Shown: positions 26,939 through 38,100, counted from the stretch's first letter. The stretch: 64,000 nucleotides of DNA from Oxalobacteraceae bacterium UBA6704 (GCA_002454505.1 DKJA01000130.1:4215-68214), one strand, 5' to 3'. Notes: generated from the sequence alone by a model not told the origin. Numbers and translations are program-made.

Positions 26939-27759
26939 TTGGCGCCATCCTCGGCGAGGCGCAGCGACACGTCGCCGGACAGCACGGCTACTTGTCCCGC
27001 CGGCGTGTCGAGCAGCAGTCGACCCGTCTCGTCGACACCGGCGGCCAGGCCCTGCTGGACGATGGCGCCGTTGTCGAGGATATTGACGGCCTGGCCGCGC
27101 CACCCCTGCAGCGCGTTCCACCGGTCGCGGAACGGCGCGAAGCCCGTGTCGTCGAATTCCGCCAGCACGGCGGCCAGGCGCGACAGCAGCGCCGCCACGA
27201 GCTCGTTGCGATCCATCCGCGCCAGCCACGGCGCCGACGACACGGTGCGGCCGATCGCCGCCTCCATCTCGTCCGGCATCAGCAGGTTCATGCCGCAGCC
27301 GATGACGGCCCAGATGGTGCCGTCCGGCGCCGTCTGCGTTTCGACGAGGATGCCGGCCAGCTTGGCGCCATCCTTCATCAGGTCGTTCGGCCACTTCAGC
27401 TGCACGGGCACGCCCTGCGCCGCCACCGTTTCGGCCAGCGCCACGCCGACGGCCAGCGGCAATCCGGCCAGCCGGTGCAGCGGGCCGCGGAACGGCCACG
27501 CCACCGAGAACGTCAGCGATGCGCCCGGTGCGGACAGCCACGGCCGGCCGGCGCGGCCGCGGCCGGCCACCTGGCGTTCGGCGATGCGCAGCACGGCGCC
27601 CGTCAGTTCGCCGGCATGGCCGCTGCCGGGCAGCCGGGCCAGCAGGTCGGCGTTCGTCGAGCCGGTCTGGACGACGGCTTCGATGACGACATGGGAGGCG
27701 CCGGCGGCGCAGCGGGCGTGGATCGCGTCGGCGTCCAGCGCGGCAGGAATATCGGTCAT
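26935..27759 (-). CDS. birA: Biotin--[acetyl-CoA-carboxylase] ligase, without DNA-binding domain
   Basis: 274 residues. It attaches biotin to the carrier subunit of acetyl-CoA carboxylase. The biotinyl-AMP loop is AGRGRAGRPWLS, and KWPNDLMKDGAKLAGILVET is the biotin-binding core. The N-terminal winged helix of bifunctional BirA is absent; the catalytic domain starts directly, so this one should not act as a repressor. It overlaps coaX and the upstream SDR gene by four bases each. Confidence 0.93.
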   Translation of the reverse strand: MTDIPAALDADAIHARCAAGASHVVIEAVVQTGSTNADLLARLPGSGHAGELTGAVLRIAERQVAGRGRAGRPWLSAPGASLTFSVAWPFRGPLHRLAGLPLAVGVALAETVAAQGVPVQLKWPNDLMKDGAKLAGILVETQTAPDGTIWAVIGCGMNLLMPDEMEAAIGRTVSSAPWLARMDRNELVAALLSRLAAVLAEFDDTGFAPFRDRWNALQGWRGQAVNILDNGAIVQQGLAAGVDETGRLLLDTPAGQVAVLSGDVSLRLAEDGAK

Positions 27760-28532
27760 GGTGCGTTCTTGCGCGCCTTGCGGGGCGCGCGGGCAAAGGC
27801 GAGATCATACAGCGCGTCGGGCAGCATGCGCAGCAGCTTTGCCACGACGCCCATCTGCCACGGGATCACGGTGTAGCGGGTGCCGCGCGCGATCGTGCGC
27901 ACGGCCCGCTCGGCAAACCGCTCCGGCGCCAGCAGGAACGGCATCGGGTAGGCGTTCTGCTGCGTCATCGGCGTGTCGATATAGCCGGGCGCGATGGTCA
28001 CCACCTTGATGCCGTACTCGCGCATCTCCAGCCGCAGCGATTCGCAGTAAGTGGCCACTGCCGCCTTCGATGCGCTGTAGGCGCCGCTGCCCGGCATGCC
28101 CCGTACGCCGGCCACGCTGGCGATGCCCACCAGCGTGCCGGCACCCTGCGCCCGCATCGCCGCGATGAACGGCGCGAACGTGGCGACAGTCGCGGTGACG
28201 TTGGTGGCGAAGATGGCATCGAATACCGGCAGGTCTTCCGGCAGTTCCGTCAGCGTGCCGTGCGAGATGCCGGCATTGGCGATGACGATGTCGATGCCGC
28301 CCGCATGGGCGATGAAGTCCTGCGCAGCGGCGGCGATGGCGGCGTGGTCGCGCACGTCCGCCTGGTAGTGGCGGTGCCGGTCGGGGTGGGGAAGGGGAGC
28401 GGTGAAGGCGCGGCGGGCAAGGAGGCCCAGCGTGGCACCCTGGGCGGCATAGCGGGCCGCCAGCGCCGCGCCCAGGCCGCTGGAGGCGCCCGTGATGAAC
28501 ACGCGCAGTCCGGCGGCCGGCGGGGTGGACAT
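27756..28532 (-). CDS. Short-chain dehydrogenase/reductase
   Basis: 258-residue NAD(P)-dependent oxidoreductase. The cofactor motif is FITGASSGLGAALAARYA, NAG appears in IVIANAGISHG, and the catalytic Tyr-Lys is YSASKAAV. Ser precedes it in GIASVAG. The substrate is unknown; classical SDRs of this type act on lipids or small alcohols. It starts one base into the dsbA stop (TAATG) and ends four bases into birA, so it sits in the middle of a coupled operon with unrelated functions. Confidence 0.9.
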   Translation of the reverse strand: MSTPPAAGLRVFITGASSGLGAALAARYAAQGATLGLLARRAFTAPLPHPDRHRHYQADVRDHAAIAAAAQDFIAHAGGIDIVIANAGISHGTLTELPEDLPVFDAIFATNVTATVATFAPFIAAMRAQGAGTLVGIASVAGVRGMPGSGAYSASKAAVATYCESLRLEMREYGIKVVTIAPGYIDTPMTQQNAYPMPFLLAPERFAERAVRTIARGTRYTVIPWQMGVVAKLLRMLPDALYDLAFARAPRKARKNAP

Positions 28533-29203
28533 TATTTTTTCCCGGCCCTGGCCTTGTTGACGAGGAAGTCGAGCACCTGCGTGGTGGCCTGCTGCTGCTT
28601 GGCTTCCGTGTCGAGGTCCTTGTTGGCCTGGCCCGTCAGGCTGGGCGATGCCTGCCAGCGGCCGTCGACGATAATCAGCGGCCAGTACTCGACCTTGTAC
28701 GAGTCCATCATCGCGGCCGCGCGGCGCACCTTGCCGGCCACGCCGAACGAGCGGTAGGCATCCATGAACTTCGCCTTGTCGATGCCGTTCTGGCCCACCC
28801 ACGTGAACACCGCCTCATCGCGCGTGAAATCCTGGCGCTGGTTGTGCAGCGCGTTGAACACTTTCGACTGGTACTGGTCGGCCAGGCCCAGCGATTCGAG
28901 CGTGTAATACAGCTTCTGCTGCGGCGCCATGCGGTCGTTGTACGGCACGTGCACGCGCTTGAACACGATGTTGTCGCCCTGCTTCTTCACCCAGGCGGAC
29001 AGCGTCGGATCGAAGGTATTGCAGTGCGGGCACCAGTAAGCGAAGAACTCGATGACCTCCACCTTCCTGCCGCTGTCCGTCGGCTGCGGCGTCGGCAGCA
29101 CCTGGTACTCGGCACCTTCCTTCGGCGCGGCGGGCGATGCGGCAACGCCGAACGCGAGCAGCGACAGCGTGGTGGCGGACAGGATCTTCTTCAGGATGTG
29201 CAT
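28532..29203 (-). CDS. dsbA: Thiol:disulfide interchange protein DsbA
   Basis: 223 residues. A signal peptide (MHILKKILSATTLSLLAFGVAA) is followed by a thioredoxin-fold domain with active site C58-P-H-C61 in FFAYWCPHCNTFDP. It introduces disulfide bonds into periplasmic proteins. The ATG at 29203 has GGAG upstream; an in-frame ATG ten codons earlier overlaps the previous gene's end and is less likely. It is in a run with argS, a SPOR protein, the SDR, birA and coaX. Confidence 0.95.
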   Translation of the reverse strand: MHILKKILSATTLSLLAFGVAASPAAPKEGAEYQVLPTPQPTDSGRKVEVIEFFAYWCPHCNTFDPTLSAWVKKQGDNIVFKRVHVPYNDRMAPQQKLYYTLESLGLADQYQSKVFNALHNQRQDFTRDEAVFTWVGQNGIDKAKFMDAYRSFGVAGKVRRAAAMMDSYKVEYWPLIIVDGRWQASPSLTGQANKDLDTEAKQQQATTQVLDFLVNKARAGKK

Positions 29204-29213
29204 CGTTTCTCCA

Positions 29214-29918
29214 TCACTTCTGGTTGCGGACAACGGCGACGTCGACGCCGTTTTCGGACAGCTTGCTGCGCACCTTGTTCATCGCCTCGACCTGCGTGAA
29301 CGGGCCCACGCGAACGCGGTGCAGCACGCCGGAATCGGTGGTGCGGTCGGATACGGTGGCTTCGAAGCCGATCAGTGCCAGCTTGGCACGCACGGCTTCG
29401 GCATCGGCCACTTCGCGGTACGCGCCGGCCTGCAGATAATAAACCCACTTCTCGTCGCCCGCCGCGCTCGGTGCCGGCACGGCCGACTGGGCCGGCGGCG
29501 CGGCCGTGTTCAGCGGCACCGGTGCGGCCGGCGCCGGGGCCGGCGGGGTGGTCGACCTGTGCGCATTCGGCTGCGCCTGGATGCGGTCGACGACGGCCTG
29601 CAGCGCATCCGCGGCGGCGGCTTTCGGCGGCTGCTGCGGTTGCTGTTGCTGCGGTTGCGCCGCATCGCGCTCGAAGTCGCGGTTCGCCGAGCGCGTGGCA
29701 TCGCGGTTACCGTACATCGGCTTGTTCGGATCGGCGATCTGGCCGGACGATTCGGCCGGCTTGGCCGTGCGCGCCGCCCGTTCCGTGAACGGGGACTGTC
29801 CCTTGGTGATCATCAGCGCCACGATGACCGCGATGCCGAGGCCGATCACGAGGCCGATGATGATGCCGACCAGCGTGCTGCCCTGCTGGCGCTGCAAGGG
29901 GGAAGAGCGGAAAGTCAT
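29214..29918 (-). CDS. FtsN-like SPOR domain membrane protein
   Basis: 234 residues. A basic N-terminus precedes one membrane helix (GSTLVGIIIGLVIGLGIAVI, about residues 13-36). A long Gln/Pro/Ala-rich periplasmic linker follows, then a SPOR domain (WVYYLQAGAYREVADAEAVR) at the end. The layout is that of FtsN, which binds septal glycan and triggers constriction. It lies between argS and dsbA, where an FtsN-like gene is usual in betaproteobacteria. A 13-base fragment identical to the dispersed palindromic repeat is part of its coding sequence, just after the helix (KGQSPF). Confidence 0.85.
   Translation of the reverse strand: MTFRSSPLQRQQGSTLVGIIIGLVIGLGIAVIVALMITKGQSPFTERAARTAKPAESSGQIADPNKPMYGNRDATRSANRDFERDAAQPQQQQPQQPPKAAAADALQAVVDRIQAQPNAHRSTTPPAPAPAAPVPLNTAAPPAQSAVPAPSAAGDEKWVYYLQAGAYREVADAEAVRAKLALIGFEATVSDRTTDSGVLHRVRVGPFTQVEAMNKVRSKLSENGVDVAVVRNQK
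29791..29803. repeat. Half palindromic repeat inside a coding sequence
   Basis: GGGGACTGTCCCT, one arm of the dispersed family, lies in frame in the FtsN-like gene and encodes residues KGQSPF next to the membrane helix. A chance match is possible, as it is only 13 bases. Confidence 0.5.
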
Positions 29919-29968
29919 TGTGCGGAAAGTCCTCGGGGTGGATTGAGCGATCGTTCTTGCAGCGTTAT

Positions 29969-31678
29969 TTACATCTGCTCCGGCGCGGAGACGCCGATCA
30001 GCGCCAGGCCGTTGCGCAGCACCTGCCGCGTTGCCACGACCAGTGCCAGGCGCGCCAGTTTCAGCGCCTCGTCGTCCACCAGCACGCGTTCGGCGAAGTA
30101 GAAGCTGTGCAGGTTGGCGGCCAGGTCGCGCAGGTAGAACGCGATCTGGTGCGGGCCCAGTTCGGCCTGCGCGCGCGCCAGCACTTCCGGATATTCGGCC
30201 AGCGTGGCGAGCAGCGTCTGTTCGGTAGGCGCCTGCAGCGGGGACAGGTCGACGCCGGCCAGCGTGGCTGCATCGCCCTGCCACTGTTCCAGCATGCGGC
30301 AGATGCGGGCATGGGCGTACTGCACGTAATACACCGGATTCTCGTCCGACGTTTTCAGCGCCACGTCCACGTCGAACACGAATTCGGTGTCGGCCTTGCG
30401 GGAAATCAGGAAGAAGCGCACGGCATCGCGGCCCTTGGTGATGTCGCCGCCGCCGGACCATTCGATCAGGTCGCGCACGGTGACATAGGAGCCGGCCCGC
30501 TTCGAGATCTTCACTTCGGCGCCGTCCTTCATGACGGTGACCATCTTGTGCAGCACGTAGTCGGGGTAGCCCTGCGGGATGCCCAGGCCGACGGCCTGCA
30601 GGCCGGCGCGCACGCGGGCGATGGTGCCGTGGTGGTCGGAACCCTGCACATTGATGGCCTGCGTGAAGCCGCGCTGGAACTTGACGATGTGGTAGGCCAC
30701 GTCCGGCACGAAGTACGTGTAGGTGCCGTCCGTCTTGCGCATCACGCGGTCCTTGTCGTCACCGTAGTCGGTGGTGCGCAGCCACAGCGCGCCGCCTTCC
30801 TCGTACGTGTGGCCGTTGCCGACCAGCGCCGCGACGGCCGCTTCCACCTTGCCGTCCTTGTACAGCGAGGACTCCAGATAATAATTGTCGAACTTGACGC
30901 CAAATGCTTGGAGATCAATATCCTGCTCGTTGCGCAGATAAGTGACGGCAAAGGCGCGGATCGATTCGATGTCTTCGACGTCGCCGGAACTCGTTACCGG
31001 CGCGCCATCGCTGGCCGACACGGTTTTCTGCGCCAGGAAGTCGGCGGCGATGTCGGCGATGTAGTCGCCGTTGTAGGCCGATTCGGGCCAGCCGGCGTCG
31101 CCCGGCTTGATGCCGCGGGCGCGCGCCTGCACGGACACGGCCAGCGTCTGGATCTGCACGCCCGCGTCGTTGTAGTAGAACTCGCGGGTCACGCCGTAGC
31201 CCTGCGACGCGAACAGCGACGACAGCGCGTCGCCCAGTGCCGCCTGGCGGCCGTGGCCCACGTGCAGCGGGCCGGTCGGGTTGGCGGAGACGAATTCGAT
31301 GATCGTGTGCTTGCCCGCGCCCGCATCGCTGCGGCCGTAGGCGGCGCCCTGCGCCAGCACGGCCTTGACGACTTCCTGCTTGGCGGCGTCGGTGACGCGC
31401 AGGTTGATGAAGCCGGGGCCGGCGATGTCGGCCGACGCAACCAGGCCCTTGCCGTCGGTGTTCTCCAGCAGCGCCGTGACGATCTGCTGCGCCAGCGCGC
31501 GCGGATTCGTCTTCAGCTGCTTGGCCAGCTGCATGGCGATATTGCAGGCAACGTCGCCGTGCGAGCTGTCGCGGGGGCGTTCCAAAACCACGTTTGCGGT
31601 CACATCGGTACCGGCGAGGAGCGGGGCAAGGGCGGCCTGGAACAGGGCGGCGATCTGTTGTTTTTGTTGGGCGAGCAT
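29969..31678 (-). CDS. argS: Arginine--tRNA ligase
   Basis: 569-residue class I aminoacyl-tRNA synthetase. The HIGH motif appears as HVGHG in GPLHVGHGRQAALGD, and the domain order (Add1, catalytic core with FVPDVAYH, DALR anticodon-binding C-terminus ending LALIGVSAPEQM) is complete. The ATG at 31678 starts MLAQQKQQIAALF; upstream in-frame codons belong to the divergent rsmB region and are rejected. It is the first gene of the minus-strand run and is divergent from rsmB across 185 bases. Confidence 0.97.
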   Translation of the reverse strand: MLAQQKQQIAALFQAALAPLLAGTDVTANVVLERPRDSSHGDVACNIAMQLAKQLKTNPRALAQQIVTALLENTDGKGLVASADIAGPGFINLRVTDAAKQEVVKAVLAQGAAYGRSDAGAGKHTIIEFVSANPTGPLHVGHGRQAALGDALSSLFASQGYGVTREFYYNDAGVQIQTLAVSVQARARGIKPGDAGWPESAYNGDYIADIAADFLAQKTVSASDGAPVTSSGDVEDIESIRAFAVTYLRNEQDIDLQAFGVKFDNYYLESSLYKDGKVEAAVAALVGNGHTYEEGGALWLRTTDYGDDKDRVMRKTDGTYTYFVPDVAYHIVKFQRGFTQAINVQGSDHHGTIARVRAGLQAVGLGIPQGYPDYVLHKMVTVMKDGAEVKISKRAGSYVTVRDLIEWSGGGDITKGRDAVRFFLISRKADTEFVFDVDVALKTSDENPVYYVQYAHARICRMLEQWQGDAATLAGVDLSPLQAPTEQTLLATLAEYPEVLARAQAELGPHQIAFYLRDLAANLHSFYFAERVLVDDEALKLARLALVVATRQVLRNGLALIGVSAPEQM

Positions 31679-31863
31679 GTGCGGTGGATTCTGCGAGTGA
31701 TCGGAAAGACGCGGGTTGGACGGGGCATGGCGGTCACGCTGCCGTCGTAAAGATCGGACATTATACCGATTTGCTTCCGCGGGCAAACAGTCCCCCGGGC
31801 GCTCACGGACAGATAGCACTGATACAATTGGCGGCCTTTTACACTGCACCACGAAAGATCGAG

Positions 31864-33459
31864 ATGAACAAGCGCCCGACGCTGACCCTGGCGTCCAAGC
31901 CCGCCCCGGCAGCAAGAAAGCCGGCCGCGCGGAAGCCGGCCGCGGGGAAACCGGCCGCCGCCGCCGCCCAACCCCGTCCTGCGGACACGGCGCCGCCGGC
32001 AGCGCCGGCCGAGCGCAGCGTCAACCCGTGGGAATCCACGCGGCCGAAGAATGTAAAAGTTGTAAAAGCGGACAGGCCGCAGGCACCCCGCCCGGCCGTC
32101 GGCTCGGGCCAGCGCGCCAGCCACCACCGCGACCTGAAACCCCGGCTGCAAACGGAGTTCGATGCGGGACTGAAGCCCGATTCGCTGGCGTTCGCGCTGC
32201 TGGGCGCGGCCACGGCCGTCGTGCAGGTGCGCGGCGGCATGGCGCTGCCGCAGGCGCTGGCCGGCGTGTTTGCCAACACCGACGCGACGCCGCAGGGCCG
32301 CGGCGCGATCCAGGACGTGGCCTACCGGGCCATGCGCCAGCTGGGCCGCAGCGATGCGCTGGTGGCGGAAATGGCGCCGAAGGCTCCCGATCCGCTGGTC
32401 GGCGCGCTGCTGGCCTGCGCGCTGCCGCTGATGCAGCCGGCCGAAGACGGCACGGCGCCGTATGAAGCCTTCACCGTCGTCGACCAGGCAGTGACGGCCG
32501 CTGCCGCCCACCCGGACACGGCGCGCGCGAAAGGCATGGTCAACGCGCTGCTGCGCCGCTTCCTGCGCGAACGCGACGCGCTGCTGGCCATTGTGCTGGC
32601 ACAGCCGGTGGCGCGCTGGAACTACCCGCAATGGTGGATCGACGCGGCCATTACCGCCTTTCCGCAGGACTGGCAGCGCGTGCTGGAGGCCGGCAACCAG
32701 CCGCCGCCGCTGACGTTGCGCGTGAACACACGCAAAGGGACCGTCGAAGACTATCTGCATACGCTGCAGGACGCCGGCATCGGCGCGCGCCGCATCGGCA
32801 CGGTGGCCGTGCGGCTGGACAAGCCGACCGGCGTGCACCTGATCCCCGGCTTCGATGCCGGCATGGTGTCGGTGCAGGACGCCGGTGCCCAGCTGGCCGC
32901 GCAGCTGCTCGACGTGCGCGACGGCATGCGCGTGCTCGATGCGTGCGCGGCGCCGGGCGGCAAGACGGGCCACCTGCTGGAACTGGCCGATCTCGACGTG
33001 ACGGCGCTGGACGCCGACCCGCAGCGGCTGGGCCGGGTGGGCGACAACCTGGCGCGGCTGCAGCTGTCGGCCACGCTGAAACCCGCGCAGGCGCAGGCCC
33101 GCGACTGGTGGGACGGCCAGCCGTTCGACCGCATCCTGGCCGACGTGCCGTGCACGGCGTCCGGCATCGTGCGCCGCCACCCGGATATCCGGTGGTTGCG
33201 CCGCAAGGGCGACGCGCTCCAACTTGCAACACTTTCGGCGCAAATTCTCGACAATCTTTGGCAGATGCTGCAACCCGATGGTAAATTGCTGTTCGTGACA
33301 TGTTCGTTGTGGCCGCAGGAATCCGAGGCGCAGGCGGCTGCTTTCGCTGTGCGCAATGGCGCCACGCGACTCGATGCGCCCGGTCAGCTACTGCCAGTGG
33401 GCGGTGCCGGACAGGATCACGATGGGCTGTTTTACGCGTTGTTCCAGAAAAATGCGTAA
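31864..33459 (+). CDS. rsmB: 16S rRNA (cytosine-C5)-methyltransferase RsmB
   Basis: 531 residues. A Pro/Ala/Lys-rich N-terminal extension of about 80 residues is followed by an NusB-like RNA-binding domain and a Fmu-type methyltransferase. The SAM-binding motif is LDACAAPGGKTGHLLEL, and the catalytic cysteines are in DVPCTASGIVRRHPDI and FVTCSLWPQE. It methylates C967 of 16S rRNA. The extension is absent from E. coli RsmB. It is followed by the DUF4390-ntrY-ntrX genes. Confidence 0.93.
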   Translation: MNKRPTLTLASKPAPAARKPAARKPAAGKPAAAAAQPRPADTAPPAAPAERSVNPWESTRPKNVKVVKADRPQAPRPAVGSGQRASHHRDLKPRLQTEFDAGLKPDSLAFALLGAATAVVQVRGGMALPQALAGVFANTDATPQGRGAIQDVAYRAMRQLGRSDALVAEMAPKAPDPLVGALLACALPLMQPAEDGTAPYEAFTVVDQAVTAAAAHPDTARAKGMVNALLRRFLRERDALLAIVLAQPVARWNYPQWWIDAAITAFPQDWQRVLEAGNQPPPLTLRVNTRKGTVEDYLHTLQDAGIGARRIGTVAVRLDKPTGVHLIPGFDAGMVSVQDAGAQLAAQLLDVRDGMRVLDACAAPGGKTGHLLELADLDVTALDADPQRLGRVGDNLARLQLSATLKPAQAQARDWWDGQPFDRILADVPCTASGIVRRHPDIRWLRRKGDALQLATLSAQILDNLWQMLQPDGKLLFVTCSLWPQESEAQAAAFAVRNGATRLDAPGQLLPVGGAGQDHDGLFYALFQKNA

Positions 33460-33570
33460 ATTTCGTCCGAGGGGCCGTGTGCGTGGCCCCGAACTGTTTC
33501 CTGTTTGTTCCCTGTTATGGCCGCGTTGCTGTTGCGCGGTTTTACACGCTAACCCACCGATCCTGCGCAC

Positions 33571-34146
33571 GTGACCTTACGTTTTGTCCGACTCCTCGCC
33601 TGGCAATTGATGCTGATGCTGGCCTGCGTACTGCCGCAGACGGCACGCGCCGCCGACGATGTCGTCGAGATCACCCGTGCCTACATCGAAGCGGCGGAAG
33701 AGGGCTACCGGCTGTCGGCCGCCTACGCCTTCGACCTGAACCACGGCCTGGAGGACGCGCTGCAGCACGGCGTGCAGCTGTATTTCACCACCGAGATCTC
33801 GTTCACCCGGCCGCGCTGGTACTGGTTCGACGAAAAAGCCGTCACCGCCAAGCGCACCCATCGTATTTCCTATAATGTGCTGACACGCCAGTACCACGTG
33901 ACGATCCTGGGCAGCGTGTCGCAGAGCTTCGATTCGCTGGACGATGCGCTGTTCTTCCTGCGGCGGCCCAACCGCTGGGTGGTGGCGCCGCGGGGCGCGC
34001 TGAAGGTGGGCGAGGTGTACAACGTCTCGCTCAGCATGGGCATGGACCGCGATTACCTGCCCAAGCCGATCCAGGTGAATGCCATCAACAACCGCGAGTG
34101 GACGCTGGCGTCCCAGAAGAGAACCTTCCAGTACAAGGCGGAGTAA
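33571..34146 (+). CDS. DUF4390 domain-containing exported protein
   Basis: 191 residues from a GTG start. A signal peptide (ending LPQTARA, about residue 28) is followed by a beta-rich domain with LFFTTEISFTRPRWYW-type strand (seen as QLYFTTEISFTRPRWYWFD) and SYNVLTRQYHVTI. Function is unknown. It lies directly before ntrY with no gap, the normal position of DUF4390 in betaproteobacteria, which suggests a link to the NtrY sensor, for example in the periplasm. Confidence 0.88.
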   Translation: MTLRFVRLLAWQLMLMLACVLPQTARAADDVVEITRAYIEAAEEGYRLSAAYAFDLNHGLEDALQHGVQLYFTTEISFTRPRWYWFDEKAVTAKRTHRISYNVLTRQYHVTILGSVSQSFDSLDDALFFLRRPNRWVVAPRGALKVGEVYNVSLSMGMDRDYLPKPIQVNAINNREWTLASQKRTFQYKAE

Positions 34147-36438
<2,292 letters not shown>

Positions 36439-36527
36439 TATTGAAGGACTAATAAAATCATTGTCACGCGAACAGCAGGCCGAGGTGGCCCGGTGTTCAT
36501 GGCCAAATGACGGAAGGGCAGGGATAG

Positions 36528-37250
36528 ATGGCAAACATTCTCGTAGTAGATGATGAAATGGGTATCCGGGAACTCCTCTCGGAAATCCTCGGCGACGAAG
36601 GGCACGCGGTAACGCTGGCGGAGAACGCGCAGCAGGCCCGCCTGGCCCGCGCGGCAGGGGCGCCCGACCTGGTCCTGCTCGATATCTGGATGCCGGATAC
36701 GGACGGCGTCACGTTGCTGAAGGAGTGGCAGCGCGATGGCCAGCTGACGATGCCGGTGATTATGATGTCCGGCCACGCGACGATCGACACGGCGGTGGAA
36801 GCCACGCGCATCGGCGCGCTGAACTTCCTGGAAAAGCCGATCGCCATGCAGAAGCTGCTGAAAGCCGTGCAGGCCGGCCTGGCGCGCGGCCAGGAAGTGG
36901 TGCGCGCGCCCGTGCTGGCGCAGCGTCCCGCGGCCTTGCCGCCGGCCGAAGAAACGGCGCCGCAGGGCTTCGGCGCACCCGTGCCGCCGCCGGCCGGCGC
37001 GCACGGCATCGCGATGGCGCGGGGCGGCAGCGGCGAAGGCCATATGTTCAGCCTGTCGTTCGACCTGCCGCTGCGCGAGGCGCGCGATGCGTTCGAACGC
37101 ATGTACTTCGAGCACCACCTGGGCCGCGAAGGGGGCAGCATGACCCGCGTGGCGGAAAAAACCGGGCTGGAACGTACCCACCTGTACCGCAAGCTGAAGC
37201 AGCTGGGCGTCGAGCCCGGCAAGCTGGCGAAGAAGAACCAGCAGGTGTGA
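36528..37250 (+). CDS. NtrX-like response regulator lacking the AAA+ domain
   Basis: 240 residues. A receiver domain (phospho-acceptor D52 in LVLLDIWMPDTDG, K in EKPIAMQ) is joined by a Pro/Ala-rich linker to a C-terminal Fis-type helix-turn-helix (GGSMTRVAEKTGLERTHLYRKL). The central AAA+ sigma54-activating domain of full-length NtrX (about 240 residues) is absent, so it cannot remodel sigma54 polymerase by itself. It begins 89 bases after ntrY, with a GGGCAGGGA-type ribosome site. Short NtrX forms of this kind occur in other betaproteobacteria. Confidence 0.88.
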   Translation: MANILVVDDEMGIRELLSEILGDEGHAVTLAENAQQARLARAAGAPDLVLLDIWMPDTDGVTLLKEWQRDGQLTMPVIMMSGHATIDTAVEATRIGALNFLEKPIAMQKLLKAVQAGLARGQEVVRAPVLAQRPAALPPAEETAPQGFGAPVPPPAGAHGIAMARGGSGEGHMFSLSFDLPLREARDAFERMYFEHHLGREGGSMTRVAEKTGLERTHLYRKLKQLGVEPGKLAKKNQQV

Positions 37251-37669
37251 CCGGCAGCGTCACCTTCGCCACTTCCCCGCTACCGACGACGATCGTCGCC
37301 GGTGCGCGCGCCATCGACCGCGATCTGGCGATCGCGGCGGCGCTGCGGCAGCAACCGCAGCGCGCCGGCGTGGCCATCCTCCTCGAGGGCCTGGCCGACC
37401 CGCATTCCCCTCTTGCCGACATGGATATCGCGGCGCCGCCCCACGTGCAGCGCATCGCGCCCGGCTGCCTATGCTGCGCCGGCAATCTTGTCCTGCGTGT
37501 TACATTGAATCGTCTGTTGCGGCGCCCGCCGGAGCCGCTGGCCCACCTCTACATCGGCCTGGCCGATGCAAATCATGTGGGACTGCTCCGCGACATGTTG
37601 TCGGCATCCCCCTACGACGGGCTGTTGTCCCTCTGTGACGACGTCGTGGCGCCATCCGGCGCCGTTTGA
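37247..37669 (+). CDS. CobW-like protein without a P-loop
   Basis: 140 residues from a GTG that overlaps the ntrX-like stop by four bases. The segment HVQRIAPGCLCCAGNLVLRVTLN carries the metal-binding CxCC motif of the CobW/COG0523 GTPases, and the region around it (LYIGLADANHVGLLRDML) fits the strand-helix order of those proteins. The GTP-binding P-loop (GxxGxGKT) is missing: the N-terminus reads TTIVAGARAIDRDLAI. It is therefore a minimal or decayed COG0523 relative. Low-to-moderate confidence in function, good confidence that it is a gene. Confidence 0.65.
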   Translation: MTGSVTFATSPLPTTIVAGARAIDRDLAIAAALRQQPQRAGVAILLEGLADPHSPLADMDIAAPPHVQRIAPGCLCCAGNLVLRVTLNRLLRRPPEPLAHLYIGLADANHVGLLRDMLSASPYDGLLSLCDDVVAPSGAV

Positions 37670-37768
37670 ACCTGCCGGCAAGGCCCTTGAAATGGCCTGC
37701 CCGCAGCCCCACTTCGATACTGAACGCGGAACCCATCGGTTTCCGCACCCTGGAGAGAAGGAAACGAT

Positions 37769-38026
37769 ATGAACCTCATCTACAACAGCGAGCAATACAG
37801 CGTCGTCGAATTCGGGCCCGATCGTGACCTGGAGTCGCTGCGCTTCGGCGGTTATGAAATCGTCGACAAGGGTGGCAAACGGGAAATCTTCATCGCTGGC
37901 CTGCTGGCACAGAATTTCCGCCGCGACGTGAACCAGCTGATCGCCAACGAACCGACGATGGAAGAGATCGACGAATTCCTGGGCGCCTACGATTCGCTGA
38001 TGAGCCAGCCAGTGCTGTTGCATTAA
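37769..38026 (+). CDS. DUF3567 family protein
   Basis: 85 residues, acidic, cytoplasmic. It begins MNLIYNSEQYSVVEFG and includes LRFGGYEIVDKGGKREIF, the signature of the DUF3567 family found in betaproteobacteria, whose function is unknown. The ribosome site (GGAGAGAAGG) is strong. A rho-independent terminator lies 50 bases after the stop. Confidence 0.88.
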   Translation: MNLIYNSEQYSVVEFGPDRDLESLRFGGYEIVDKGGKREIFIAGLLAQNFRRDVNQLIANEPTMEEIDEFLGAYDSLMSQPVLLH

Positions 38027-38075
38027 ACGTCATTTCCCGGGGCGCCAGGGGTTGCTGGTGCAATGCTTTTCTCCA

Positions 38076-38100
38076 CGGCGCCGATGGCGCCGAGTTTTTT
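38076..38100 (+). terminator. Rho-independent terminator after the DUF3567 gene
   Basis: CGGCGCC and GGCGCCG form a 7-bp stem with a GAT loop, followed by AG and six T. It stands 50 bases after the DUF3567 stop and separates it from the EAL/HDOD gene. Confidence 0.85.

Noticed and set aside
31787..31800. ACAGTCCCCCGGG between argS and rsmB as a repeat unit
   Set aside because: Only part of one palindrome, without a partner arm; too short to count.
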